From Maribellus luteus (GTDB lineage: Bacteria; Bacteroidota; Bacteroidia; Bacteroidales; Prolixibacteraceae): a stretch of DNA of 64,000 bases. Shown in pieces: positions 1-9,700 of the stretch (the first letter of the stretch is position 1; the number at the start of each line of letters is the position of its first letter). The notes beneath the pieces were generated by a model. That model was not told the origin of the DNA. It saw only the letters and a program-made list of their open reading frames with translations, and did not search any database. The stretch spans positions 1 to 64,000 of the forward strand of contig NZ_QWGR01000010.1 in assembly GCF_003576475.1 (NCBI RefSeq). The letters run 5' to 3'. The translations under genes and the position numbers were made by a program.

Positions 1-546
1 GCCAGCGGAGTGGTAATCTGTAAAGATGAAGCCGAATGGGAACAACTGTTCCAGTTTGCCAATGCAATGGGAATCGAAATTATTACCTGCGAGCCTGAAT
101 ACAAACACCTGAAGTATGTTGACGAACTGGCCAACAAATACAAGGTTGATGTGGCGATTCACAACCATCCGAAACCATCGAATTACTGGAAACCCGAGAT
201 GTTTCTGGAGGCTGTTGAAGGCTTGAGCGATCGCATTGGCGCCTGTGCCGATGTTGGTCACTGGAAGCGCATGGGTGTTGATCCGGTGGAAGGTCTGAAA
301 CAATACGGAAGCCGTTTGAAATCGCTTCACTTTAAAGATGTGAAGGAGAAAGAAGAAGGCGAAGCAGAACAACACGATGTAATTTGGGGACGCGGTGTGT
401 GCGATGTTGAAGGCATGTTAAAACAACTGGACCGCCAGGGATTCAAAGGCCTTTTCTCGATCGAGTACGAATACAACTGGGACAATTCGGTGCCGGATAT
501 CAAGCAAAACATCGCTTACTTTAACCAGGTAGTTGATGGATTGTAG
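1..546 (+). CDS. Sugar phosphate isomerase/epimerase (TIM-barrel), 5' part missing
   Basis: The reading frame is already open at the first base, so the true start lies upstream and only about 181 C-terminal residues are present. The protein matches the xylose-isomerase-like TIM-barrel family, whose members isomerise or epimerise sugars and sugar phosphates using a divalent metal. Visible metal-site signatures, in order, are CEPEYK, AIHNHP, ADVGHW, SLHFKD and a terminal SIEYEY. In this family the Glu, His and Asp residues of such motifs bind the metal. No signal peptide can be judged because the N-terminus is absent. The following gene starts inside or just after its stop codon, so the two are probably co-transcribed. 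The substrate cannot be deduced. Confidence 0.85.
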   Translation, partial: ASGVVICKDEAEWEQLFQFANAMGIEIITCEPEYKHLKYVDELANKYKVDVAIHNHPKPSNYWKPEMFLEAVEGLSDRIGACADVGHWKRMGVDPVEGLKQYGSRLKSLHFKDVKEKEEGEAEQHDVIWGRGVCDVEGMLKQLDRQGFKGLFSIEYEYNWDNSVPDIKQNIAYFNQVVDGL

Positions 547-1384
547 AAAAGAGCTAAGTTGGGGGAGGATGAGGTGCTTGCTGCTGGGGCTGGCTTTATG
601 TGCCGGGCTGCTTGCAAGAGCCACTGAACCCCTTTACCCACAAGATACAAAACAAGATGCAATCCGGATATTGAGCTACAATATCCGGATTGCTCATCCT
701 CCTTCGGGAGGTTGGGACCTGATTGATTTGCCCGCTATAGGAGAGGCAATTAAGCGCATAAAACCCGATTTGGTGGCCCTGCAGGAAGTGGATGTATTTA
801 CCGAACGCTCGGGGAAAACCGTTCATCAGGCGAAAGAACTGGCAAAAATGACGGGGATGAATTATTTCTTTGCCAAGGCAGTCGACCGTTCGGGTGGCGA
901 CTATGGTGTGGCCGTGCTTTCACGCTTCCCGATTGTGGAGGCTCAGGGATATCGCCTGCCTGTTCGCGATAGCATCAAATCTGAAATCAGGGCATTGGCC
1001 TTGGTAAAAGTACAATTGCCTGACGGAAATATAATGGCTTTTGGATCGGCGCATCTCGATCACCTGTCAGATGACGACCGCTTGCTTCAGGTAAAAACCA
1101 TGATCGATGTAATAGAGGCTTATCAACAATATCCGTTGGTTATTGGTGCGGATCTTAATATGAAACCTGACAATCCGGTGATGAGTAATTTGAAAGAATC
1201 TCTTATTTTCGGCTGCGAAAATTGTCCGTTAACTTTTCCTGCAGATAAGCCGGATCGGACACTGGACTACATCCTGTTGAACGAACAGGCAAATAAGCAG
1301 TTTGGAATTCAGGATTATCAGACAGTAAATGAAACGTATGCTTCGGATCATCTGCCTCTCGAAGCAATTTTGAAAAAGAACTAG
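536..1384 (+). CDS. Secreted endonuclease/exonuclease/phosphatase-family hydrolase
   Basis: A 282-residue protein of the EEP (DNase I-like) superfamily, which cleaves phosphodiester or phosphomonoester bonds. Family motifs are present in order: LSYNIRIAH near residue 45, QEVD (metal-binding Glu), SAHLDH, GADLNMKPDNP (catalytic Asp/Asn) and SDHLPL (catalytic His) at the C-terminus. The N-terminus is hydrophobic with a plausible signal-peptide cleavage near LLARA, so it is probably periplasmic. The ATG at 536 overlaps the previous stop by 11 bases. An in-frame ATG at 569 would give a cleaner signal peptide and is an equally good start. The substrate could be nucleic acid, a phospholipid head group or a sugar phosphate; the fold alone does not decide. 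Confidence 0.85.
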   Translation: MDCRKELSWGRMRCLLLGLALCAGLLARATEPLYPQDTKQDAIRILSYNIRIAHPPSGGWDLIDLPAIGEAIKRIKPDLVALQEVDVFTERSGKTVHQAKELAKMTGMNYFFAKAVDRSGGDYGVAVLSRFPIVEAQGYRLPVRDSIKSEIRALALVKVQLPDGNIMAFGSAHLDHLSDDDRLLQVKTMIDVIEAYQQYPLVIGADLNMKPDNPVMSNLKESLIFGCENCPLTFPADKPDRTLDYILLNEQANKQFGIQDYQTVNETYASDHLPLEAILKKN

Positions 1385-1441
1385 TTGTTCGTTTTTTAGG
1401 GCAGAGTAAAACTTATTTTTCCTTTTGGTTGGAGGACCATT

Positions 1442-3229
1442 ATGGATACAGGGTTGAAACATAGAACGAAACTCCGTGTATTTGGGAAATTGTTTTCTGA
1501 AAGGCGTCTGCTTTTGCTTGCCTCCGGTATTTTCTTTGCGCTTTACGGTTTATTACTGACATACTGTATCCCTTATCATTTGTGGCATTCAGAACAAACT
1601 CAGCTTTTTTCTTTTAATGCCGATTATCTGGCTGGTTTTCTGGGGCGCCCGGGAAAACCGCTTGAATATGCCGGTTCTTTTCTGGTGCAGTTTTTTTATT
1701 ATCCCCGGTTTGGGGCCCTGCTTCTTACTGCAGTCGGAGTTCTGTTGTTTATCCTGATCCGAAGCAATCTGAAAAAACTAAACGTTCATGGATTGTTCTG
1801 GTCCTTTTTGCCTGTCCTTGGCTTATTGATGCTTCAAACCAACCTGCATTATTCGCCGGTTTATTCATTTCACTTGATTGTGGTTTTGCTTGGCTTTCGC
1901 CTTTATTTAGAGGTGGAGAACAAATGGTGGCGTTTGGCAGGGTTTGCCTTCGGCTGGCCATTACTGTTTTGGTTGGCTGGGGCTTATGCGTTTGTCTTCC
2001 TGATCTTATGTCTGTTAGTTACATTGAACGAGGTCCGGAAATTGTCCGATATATTGCTCCCTTTGGGTTACTGTTTGCTTGGCTTTGCTTGGTTGGCAGT
2101 AGGCTATTGGGGCGTTTTTCAGTTACCCCGCGATGTGTTTCTGGGCTATCCTTTTATTCAGATGGATCAATCGCTTTATCGCTGGGGGCTTGTGAACTTA
2201 CTTTATTTGCCGGCTCTGTTGATTGTGGCCTGGCTTTTTCCTCTTCAAATACGTAAAGCCTGGTCGGGCTGGAATTTCAAAACGATTGGATTGACAGTTG
2301 TTCTGTTGAGCGTTGGCTTTTGGGGTGTTTATGATTACGGATTAAACAAAAAGCAGGAGTTGATTCTGAAAATGGATTACTACGTACAGCACGAGCAATG
2401 GGAAAAGGTGCTTGAGCTGGGCAAAAGCTACCCGGGAGTCAATCAGCTGGTTATATATTACTCCAATCTCGCACTGGCCAAACAAGGGCTCTTGACGGAG
2501 AAGCTTTTTGAGTATCCGCAAATTGGGAGCAAAGGACTTCGCCTGCGTTGGGAGCGAAACCGGCTGGCCTCTCTTTTGGGAGGAGAAGTGTTTTATCAGC
2601 TTCATTACTACAACGAGGCATTTCGCTGGGCTTTTGAATCATCCGTATCGCATGGGCTGAACCCGCGGGCAGTAAAACGAATGGCCCAAACCAGCCTGGC
2701 AAACGGACACCTGGAGTTGGCAAAAAAATACGTGTTACTGTTGGAGGAAACCCTTTTCTACAAGGATTGGGCTTTCCGGTTTCGTGAGCAGATGGAGCAG
2801 GCTGCTTCGGCTCCCGAGTTGAAAACTGTTAACCATCCTTTTCAGGTGCACACGGATTTTACATCCGATATTCGAGGTTTTGATTTGAAAGTGGAGGAAC
2901 TGTTGCAAAATTGCCCGGAGAATCAGGCTGCTTTTGATTATTATACGGCCAGTTTGTTGTTGGATAAGAAGTTGGAGGAACTGACAGACCTTGTGTTGAA
3001 TAATCCGGATCGTTTTGCTGGGCCTCTTCATGGTCCGTTGGCCGAAGCCGTGCTTTTGTATCAAAAACTGAGCGGAAAACCGCTGGATGAAATTCAGGTG
3101 GAGCCTGCTGTTTATCATCGGTTCGAGGAGTTTGCACGGGCTTTAAGCCGGAATCGGGGTAGTCAGGCTGCTTATCAGCTAGAAGCTGCCTTTGGCACTA
3201 CATTTTGGTATTACTTTTATTTTTATTGA
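1442..3229 (+). CDS. Multi-spanning inner-membrane protein with soluble C-terminal half (DUF6057-like)
   Basis: A 595-residue protein. About the first 300 residues are a chain of hydrophobic segments consistent with eight to ten membrane helices. The second half is soluble and helical, with spacing reminiscent of TPR-like repeats (for example EKVLELGKSYPG and NGHLELAKKYVLLLEE). From memory it resembles the Bacteroidota-specific DUF6057 family, which has no assigned function. Its stop codon is one base before the ATG of the TolB-like lipoprotein, so the two are translationally close and probably work together. A role in envelope physiology is a guess from topology only. Confidence 0.8.
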   Translation: MDTGLKHRTKLRVFGKLFSERRLLLLASGIFFALYGLLLTYCIPYHLWHSEQTQLFSFNADYLAGFLGRPGKPLEYAGSFLVQFFYYPRFGALLLTAVGVLLFILIRSNLKKLNVHGLFWSFLPVLGLLMLQTNLHYSPVYSFHLIVVLLGFRLYLEVENKWWRLAGFAFGWPLLFWLAGAYAFVFLILCLLVTLNEVRKLSDILLPLGYCLLGFAWLAVGYWGVFQLPRDVFLGYPFIQMDQSLYRWGLVNLLYLPALLIVAWLFPLQIRKAWSGWNFKTIGLTVVLLSVGFWGVYDYGLNKKQELILKMDYYVQHEQWEKVLELGKSYPGVNQLVIYYSNLALAKQGLLTEKLFEYPQIGSKGLRLRWERNRLASLLGGEVFYQLHYYNEAFRWAFESSVSHGLNPRAVKRMAQTSLANGHLELAKKYVLLLEETLFYKDWAFRFREQMEQAASAPELKTVNHPFQVHTDFTSDIRGFDLKVEELLQNCPENQAAFDYYTASLLLDKKLEELTDLVLNNPDRFAGPLHGPLAEAVLLYQKLSGKPLDEIQVEPAVYHRFEEFARALSRNRGSQAAYQLEAAFGTTFWYYFYFY

Positions 3230-3230
3230 A

Positions 3231-4706
3231 ATGGGAAAGGGTGAAAGATACATTCTATTTGGGGTAGTTTGGGGGTTGATGATTTTACTCTTTAGCGCCT
3301 GCCAGCAACAGTTGCCAAAGGCAGATCTTCAGCTTGATCGTCTTCCGCAATTATTTCCTGATTATGCGGAGTTAACCATTCCTGAAAATATTGCGCCACT
3401 CAATTTCCAAGTTCAAGAAGACTATGACCAATTTATAGCTTGCTTTTTTGTTGAAAAGGAATTGCTGTTTTCCGTTCATTCAAATTCAGGAAAGATTGAA
3501 TTGGGTATGAAGCAGTGGAAGCTGCTTACGGCAAAAAGTACAGGAGGCAAATATTCGGTTGAAATACTGGCTCAGAAAGATGGAACTTGGGCGCGTTTTC
3601 AACGGTTTGAAAACCGGGTGGTTGCGGATCGGATCGATTCGTACCTGGTTTATCGGCTGATTGAACCTGGATTTGAAACCTGGAAAAGCATGGGGATCTA
3701 CCAGCGTTGCCTCGAAAATTTTGAGGAAAGCCCGGTTGTTACGAACGAGGTAAACCACGGTGGCTGTGTCAATTGCCATTCTTTTCGGATGAACGATCCG
3801 GACAATATGCTTTTTCACATGCGTGGCGGGTCGGGAGCAGGAACCGTTTTCTGGCAGGAACAGCAACTCTCGAAGGTGGAGACAAAAACGGCAGAAACGC
3901 TGTCATCAGCAGTTTACCCGGCCCGGCATCCAAGTGGTGATTTTGTTGCATTCTCGGTCAATAATATTGTACAAAGCTTTCATGCGCTGCCCGACAAACA
4001 AGTAGAGGTGTTGGATACATTGTCAGATTTGGTTTTGTACGATACCCGAAATCAGGTAATCAGTCAGCCAAAACAGCTGGCTACCAAAGCGCTTTTGGAA
4101 ACCTTCCCCACCTGGGCTCCGGACGGAAAGACTTTGTTTTATTGTGCCGCAAAAGCGTTGCCCCCCGATCAATACGATGAAATCCGATACGATTTGTACC
4201 AGGTGGCTTTTGATCCGCAAAGCAGGCAGTTTGGACAGCCTGAGCTTGTTGTGAATGCTGCCGATAGTGGGAAAAGCATTTCTTTTCCGCGTGTATCACC
4301 GGAGGGACGTTACCTGGTTTATTGCCAGTCGGATTATGGAAACTTCTCGATCTGGCATCGCGAAAGTGATTTAATGTTATTGGATCTGGCAGCCATGGAA
4401 ATCAGTCGTCCGGTGGTGAATAGCGATCAGGCTGACAGTTATCATTCCTGGTCTTCAACCGGTCGCTGGATGGTTTTTAGCAGCCGCCGCCAGGACGGGC
4501 TTTACACACGTTCGTACATTGCCTATTTTGACACTTCAGGGAAGTTTCACAAGCCATTTTTGCTTCCTTTTAAGGATCCGCTTTTTAGTCAGAAATTCAC
4601 CAAAGCATTCAATGTTCCGGAGCTGGTGAAATCGAAAGTACTGCTTGACCCGAGGAGTTTTGAGCGGATTCGGGATAAAGAGGCTATGCCGGCGCTTTTT
4701 CGGTAG
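3231..4706 (+). CDS. TolB-like beta-propeller lipoprotein with a CxxCH heme-type motif
   Basis: A 491-residue lipoprotein. The start at 3231 lies one base after the stop of the upstream gene and gives a clean lipoprotein signal ending in LLFSAC. The C-terminal two thirds carries PD40/WD40-like blades of the TolB type (FPTWAPDGKTLFY, FPRVSPEGRYLVY, YHSWSSTGRWMVF). Before the propeller, residues 179-183 read CVNCH, the c-type heme attachment motif, followed closely by methionines (NMLFHM) that could serve as an axial ligand. This suggests one covalently bound heme, or a redox or metal role, combined with a propeller. An alternative is that the Cys pair is structural. Extended upstream starts were rejected because they would place the signal peptide internally. 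Confidence 0.8.
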   Translation: MGKGERYILFGVVWGLMILLFSACQQQLPKADLQLDRLPQLFPDYAELTIPENIAPLNFQVQEDYDQFIACFFVEKELLFSVHSNSGKIELGMKQWKLLTAKSTGGKYSVEILAQKDGTWARFQRFENRVVADRIDSYLVYRLIEPGFETWKSMGIYQRCLENFEESPVVTNEVNHGGCVNCHSFRMNDPDNMLFHMRGGSGAGTVFWQEQQLSKVETKTAETLSSAVYPARHPSGDFVAFSVNNIVQSFHALPDKQVEVLDTLSDLVLYDTRNQVISQPKQLATKALLETFPTWAPDGKTLFYCAAKALPPDQYDEIRYDLYQVAFDPQSRQFGQPELVVNAADSGKSISFPRVSPEGRYLVYCQSDYGNFSIWHRESDLMLLDLAAMEISRPVVNSDQADSYHSWSSTGRWMVFSSRRQDGLYTRSYIAYFDTSGKFHKPFLLPFKDPLFSQKFTKAFNVPELVKSKVLLDPRSFERIRDKEAMPALFR

Positions 4707-4864
4707 TACAGCCAACTAACGGAAAACTCAACCTTATCAATAAGCTAATAACTAAACAAATGAGACTAAACTTACAAAAACGGCAGGAGGGAAGCAGACC
4801 CGGTTTCCTGTTATTTTCACAGGGCAACTTCAATTGCCGGTTTGTTTAGTCGGATTGATGTAAA

Positions 4865-5470
4865 ATGAAGGACCATAAGCCAGTAATTTCGATTGATTAT
4901 AATGCCGTAAAGAGCTTGAAATCGGGAGATGTGAAATCGTTTGATCACTTGTTTCGAAAGTATTCGCAACGATTGTACAAATTCTCCATGAGCTACCTGA
5001 AATCTGAAGAAGAAGCGCGGGAAATTGTGCAGGACGTGTTTCTGTACATTTGGGAGTCGCGCGAAAATCTGAAACCGGAATGTTCGTTCAATGCCTATCT
5101 TTTTACCATTGCATACAGCCGGGTGAAAAAGTTCTTTCTTCGAAAACTACGTGATAACCATGCGCGGGACGAACTGATTTATTCCTTGCTGAAGCAGGAA
5201 AACAACCTGGACCGCGTGGTGGATTTCCGCTCTTTGCTGGAAAAGGTTGAACAAATAATTCTGCAATTTCCCGAACGTCGTCAACAAATTTTTTTGAAGC
5301 GAAAATACGAAGGCTGGCCGGTAAAACAGATTGCCGAAGAATTTGGTATTTCGCCAAATACTGTTGAAAATCACTTAACTGCGGCGATGAAAAACCTACG
5401 GGAAGAACTACGGCGCAACAACATTTCAGAACTTCTTTTTTGGATGTTTTTCTCACCAGCCGACCAATAG
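4865..5470 (+). CDS. ECF-type RNA polymerase sigma factor
   Basis: A 201-residue sigma-70-family ECF factor of the Bacteroidota FecI-like type. Region 2 lies at about residues 22-90 (YSQRLYKFSMSYLKS, then EIVQDVFLYIWES). Region 4 with its helix-turn-helix lies at about 130-180 (KQIAEEFGISPNTVENHLTAAM). It directs RNA polymerase to the promoter of a target transporter locus and is normally held inactive by a membrane FecR protein. The FecR gene follows 82 bases downstream and a SusC gene follows that, so this factor most likely controls the adjacent SusC/SusD locus in response to its substrate. Confidence 0.95.
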   Translation: MKDHKPVISIDYNAVKSLKSGDVKSFDHLFRKYSQRLYKFSMSYLKSEEEAREIVQDVFLYIWESRENLKPECSFNAYLFTIAYSRVKKFFLRKLRDNHARDELIYSLLKQENNLDRVVDFRSLLEKVEQIILQFPERRQQIFLKRKYEGWPVKQIAEEFGISPNTVENHLTAAMKNLREELRRNNISELLFWMFFSPADQ

Positions 5471-5512
5471 CGGAATGCTCAAAAAAAAATATTTCTTTTT
5501 TTTCAATTTCCG
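5471..5512 (+). promoter_or_regulatory. Stem-loop between sigma-factor and FecR genes
   Basis: CGGAA at 5471-5475 pairs with TTCCG at 5508-5512. Inside this, a run of nine A (5481-5489) can pair with a run of eight T (5496-5503). The structure directly follows the sigma-factor stop codon and precedes the FecR start by about 40 bases. It could be a partial terminator or an mRNA-processing structure that lowers FecR expression relative to the sigma factor. Seen by eye, not energy-scored. Confidence 0.45.
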
Positions 5513-5552
5513 GATAGTGGAAAAATCAAGTTAAAGGATATAACGTACAAGA

Positions 5553-6578
5553 ATGGATACAAAACAGGATAAAATAGCACGGTTTAAGACGGGGCGGTTT
5601 TCATTTAACGATTACCTGTCAGTGGCTTCCTATTTTAAAAATGAATCGTTGGACGAGGAATTAAAGCAAATGCTGAAAAAGGATTGGGATAAAGCGGGAG
5701 GAGAAGGAATGTCGGAGGAGGAACTGGAGCTCTTGCTGGATCAGTTGCATCTGCAGATTGGAAAAGAAGAACCGTCAGCAAGCAGTGACCGGAGCAGGTT
5801 TCAGTTACGGTTTGCAAGAGTGGCAGTATGGCTTCTGCTGCCGGCTTTGCTGTTTGGTGCCACCCTGGCTTATTTCGGAATTAAATTCTACGGACATACC
5901 GACGCCTGGGCCGAAATTCATTCTCCGATTGGGGCCCGAACCAAGTTTCATTTGCCTGATGGTACGGAAGGTTGGTTGAATGGCGGTGCGGTGGTAAAGT
6001 ATCCGCTTGATTTTAAAAAGAGGGAAGTGGAAGTGTCGGGTGAAGTCTGGTTTGACGTAGTCCATAACAAACGGAAAAAGTTTCGGGTGAAAACGCCGTT
6101 TCTGGATGTTGATGTCTTGGGAACCCGGTTCAATGTGGTGGCTTATGAAAACGAGGACATCGCCGAAGTAATTCTGGAACAGGGACGGGTCAACGTTTCT
6201 TGCCAGGCCACCAATGAAGAGCTTACTCTGCAGCCCGATGAACAACTGATCTACTGCAAAGAAAACCGGAGAATGGAGAAAAGACACATCGACTCGAAAG
6301 CTTATACCAGTTGGAAAGACGGGTTGCTGATTTTTCGGAATGTTCCGATGGCAGAACTGGCCAAACGACTGGAGCGAAAATACAACTCTGAAATTATTTT
6401 GCACGGCGACGAGCTGAAAGCCTTGATTTTTAGGGCAACATTCGAGGATGAAAGTCTGGAAAAAATATGTTCGATGCTGGCCTCGGTAGCACCCATTCGG
6501 TACGAGGTGCACAAAAGAACAAGCCACCAGGATGGAACATTTGACCGCGAACGGGTTGAGATATGGTTAAAAGAATAA
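5553..6578 (+). CDS. FecR-family anti-sigma factor
   Basis: A 341-residue single-pass inner-membrane anti-sigma regulator. Residues 1-85 form the cytosolic sigma-binding part. A membrane helix follows at about 89-110 (VAVWLLLPALLFGATLAYFGI region). The periplasmic FecR domain is at about 122-225 (LPDGTEGWLNGGAVVKYP, GEVWFDV, VDVLGTRFNVVAY). A C-terminal DUF4974-type domain (FRNVPMAELAKRLERKY, FRATFEDESLEKI) contacts the STN domain of the partner transporter in related systems. Its position between the ECF sigma gene and a SusC gene carrying an STN domain is the standard three-part trans-envelope signalling arrangement. Confidence 0.95.
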   Translation: MDTKQDKIARFKTGRFSFNDYLSVASYFKNESLDEELKQMLKKDWDKAGGEGMSEEELELLLDQLHLQIGKEEPSASSDRSRFQLRFARVAVWLLLPALLFGATLAYFGIKFYGHTDAWAEIHSPIGARTKFHLPDGTEGWLNGGAVVKYPLDFKKREVEVSGEVWFDVVHNKRKKFRVKTPFLDVDVLGTRFNVVAYENEDIAEVILEQGRVNVSCQATNEELTLQPDEQLIYCKENRRMEKRHIDSKAYTSWKDGLLIFRNVPMAELAKRLERKYNSEIILHGDELKALIFRATFEDESLEKICSMLASVAPIRYEVHKRTSHQDGTFDRERVEIWLKE

Positions 6579-6635
6579 AAGTTATAAATCAATAAAAAAC
6601 AAACAGATTGCCAATGAAGTAGATCCAAAATGACA

Positions 6636-6664
6636 ACAGGGCGGTATTCCCGTACCAGCCCTGT
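6636..6664 (+). promoter_or_regulatory. Stem-loop between FecR and SusC genes
   Basis: ACAGGGC (6636-6642) pairs with GCCCTGT (6658-6664). The stem is extended inward by GGTA/TACC (6643-6646 with 6653-6656) around a small loop, leaving one bulged A. No long T-run follows, so a processing or stability element for the highly expressed susC message is as likely as a terminator. Confidence 0.5.
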
Positions 6665-6704
6665 CTTGATGTAGAATTAATTATGCTAGGAATTAAATCC
6701 ACCA

Positions 6705-9700
6705 ATGAACAAATTTATGAAAAAAAAACACAATCTCAGGTCATGGTTGTGCCATGGTTTGATAGAACTGATTAAAATGATGCGATTCACTATTATTCTT
6801 GTGATTGTCTCTATCTCCCAGGCTTTTGCTGTAAGCTCGTATTCACAGCAGGCAAAGCTCTCGCTCGATATGAACAATGCCACGCTGGAGGAGGTGATTG
6901 ACGAGATTGAAAAGAGGTCGGAATTCTTTTTTCTTTACAACAAAAACATGGTTGATGTTGATCAAACGGTCAACATTAAAGTGAAAGAAAAGAAGGTTGA
7001 TGACGTATTGAAGGCGATTTTGCGGGGAACTGGTGTGGCCTACTCCATTAACGACCGTCAGATTTTTCTGTTTAAAGGCGATTCTTTGGAAGAAAATGGA
7101 AATTTGGCTGATCAGTCGTCCGGAGAAGTGAAGGGAAAAGTTGTTGATGCTCAAGGTGCTCCACTTCCGGGAGTTACGGTGGTTGTAGCCGGAACCACCA
7201 ACGGAACGGTAACCAATGAAACAGGGCAGTTCCGACTGAATAATATTCCGGCGGATGCCGTTCTTGTTTTTTCATTCATCGGGATGGAAACGCAGGAAGT
7301 TGCAGTAAAAGGAAAAAAAGAACTGCATGTGGTTCTAAAGGATATGGCCATTGGAGTGGACGAAGTGGTAGTTATTGGTTACGGCTCGGTAAGCAAACGT
7401 GACTTAACCGGTTCGGTTTCTTCTTTGAAAAGCGAAGACTTGATGCAAACCAACCCACAGGGAATCAACCAGGCACTTCAGGGCCGGCTGGCAGGTGTTC
7501 AGGTGCAGCAGGCTGACGGTGCTCCCGGGGCGGGAATCAATATCTTAATTCGTGGTGCCAACTCTTTTACTACCAGTAACGAACCGTTGTACATTGTTGA
7601 CGGGGTTCCATTTGAAGCAGGAGAAGCTCCGGCACCGGGAACTTTTGGCGACAAACAGCGCAACAACCCGCTAAGTTTGATCAACCCCAACGATATTCAA
7701 TCGATCGAAGTATTAAAAGATGCATCGGCAACAGCTATTTATGGCTCCCGCGCTGCCAACGGAGTTGTTATTATCACTACCAAAGGGCAGGGAGTAGCGA
7801 AAGCAAAAGTTACTTTCAGTTCAAATTTTGGCGTATCCAATGTGATCAGTAAAATTGATGTGTTGGATGCCGCTACTTATGCCGAATACCGGAATGAGCA
7901 GGTAATCAATGGTTATACCTACGATGGCAAAGAATATGTTGGCGACGACTTCCTTCCTTTCCCGGTAAACGGGCGTTGGTCGTACAGCAAAGAAACCGAT
8001 CCTGAAACCGGTTTGGAAATGATTGTTGACAGCACTTACTACCCGGGGCCGAATGATTTCCGGAATGGGTATGAAGGCGGCGGTACCGACTGGCAGGATC
8101 AGATTTTTCAAACTGCGGCTACCCAGGAATACAACCTGAGTTTCTCGGAAGGAAATGAAAAAGGACATTACCTGTTTTCAGCCGGTATGCTGGATCAGGA
8201 AGGGGTAATTGTAAACTCTTTCTACAAACGTTACACGGTTCGTTCCAATATCACCAAAAAGATCTCAAAGTGGATCGAGGTTGGAAATAACCTGAGCATT
8301 ACGAAATCGACCAACCGTTTGGCACGTACCAACAGTGAAAACTACGGGGTAATTCCGTCGTCCATTTCGTTCAATCCAACCCGCCCTGTTTTCGACCCCG
8401 ATCGTGACTCTGGCTACACCGAAGATACTTCGTCGGGGTTGGCCAACCCTTACTTGTATACCCGTACGGCTAAAAACATAGTGGGAGCGCTTAATATTTT
8501 CAACTCGGCTTTTGCTGAAATTACGTTTACTGACTTTCTGAAATTCAGACAAAACCTGGGCTACGGGAACAACAAGAATACCCGAAACGAATATTACAAC
8601 CGCTGGGTAGCCGAGGGTTTGGCTCCTAAAAACGGTTACGGACGCCAGGCTGATAACTTTTATGAAAGCACAACCCTGGAATCGATTCTGAAATTCAACA
8701 AAGAGTTGAACGAAAATCACCGGATTGATGCAGTACTTGCCTGGACCTACGAAAACGTGAACTGGGGTGGTAAAACAATGAGCGCTACCGGATTTCCGAA
8801 TGATTTGACAGAGGAAAACGACATGGGAGCAGCGCTTCACCAGGAAACCAACACCAGTACCCGCGGAGAAAGTTCACTGATGTCTTACCTCGGCAGGGTA
8901 AACTACTCCTTGTTAGACAGGTACCTGTTTACTGTGTCTTACCGTCGTGATGGTTCGAGTCGTTTCTCGGAGGAAAACCGATGGTCCGATTTTTCTTCGG
9001 TGGCTTTTGCATGGCGTTTATCTGACGAAAACTTTATCAAAAGCCTGGGGATTTTTGATGACCTGAAACTGCGCGCCAGTTACGGACAAACCGGAAACCA
9101 GGGGATCAGTGCCTACGCTACCCGTTCCCGGATGGTGGCATTGAACTATCCGTACGATGGCCGGCTGGCCAGTGGTTATGCCGAATCGCGCTGGGGAGGT
9201 CCTGCCAACCCAAATCTGAAATGGGAAACAACCACGCAGAGCAACCTCGGTCTGGATATTACCATGCTTAATAAACGCGTGAACCTGAACGTTGACCTGT
9301 ACCATAAAAAAACGGTGGATCTGCTGCAGAACCGCTTTATTCCGGCAAGTACCGGGTTTTCAACACTGGCGTCGAACTATGGCGAAGTGGAAAACAAAGG
9401 TTTGGAACTGGCCGGAAGCGTGTACATCTTTTCGCAACGAAACTTCAGCTGGAAAGTGGATGCCAATGCTTCGTTTAACAAAAATAAAGTGGATGGCCTG
9501 GAAGCCGATCAGTTCTCTGACGTTGCCTGGGGAATGGAAAGTATGTTCCTGCGGAGAAACGGCGAGCCAATTGGTTTGATCTATGGCTACCGGGAAGACG
9601 GCTTTTACGACAGTGAAGCTGAAGTGCGTGCCGATCCTCAGTTTAAGGACGAAACAGATTCCCGCATTCGAAGCATGATTGGACAGGTGAAATACATGGA

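Noticed and set aside
4785-4830. Possible terminator between the TolB-like and first sigma-factor genes
   Set aside because: CAGGA/TCCTG pairing is short and interrupted, and several alternative pairings compete; too weak to list as a feature.
5805-6527. Long minus-strand ORF opposite the first FecR gene
   Set aside because: It lies wholly antisense to a clearly recognised FecR protein and shows no motif of its own.
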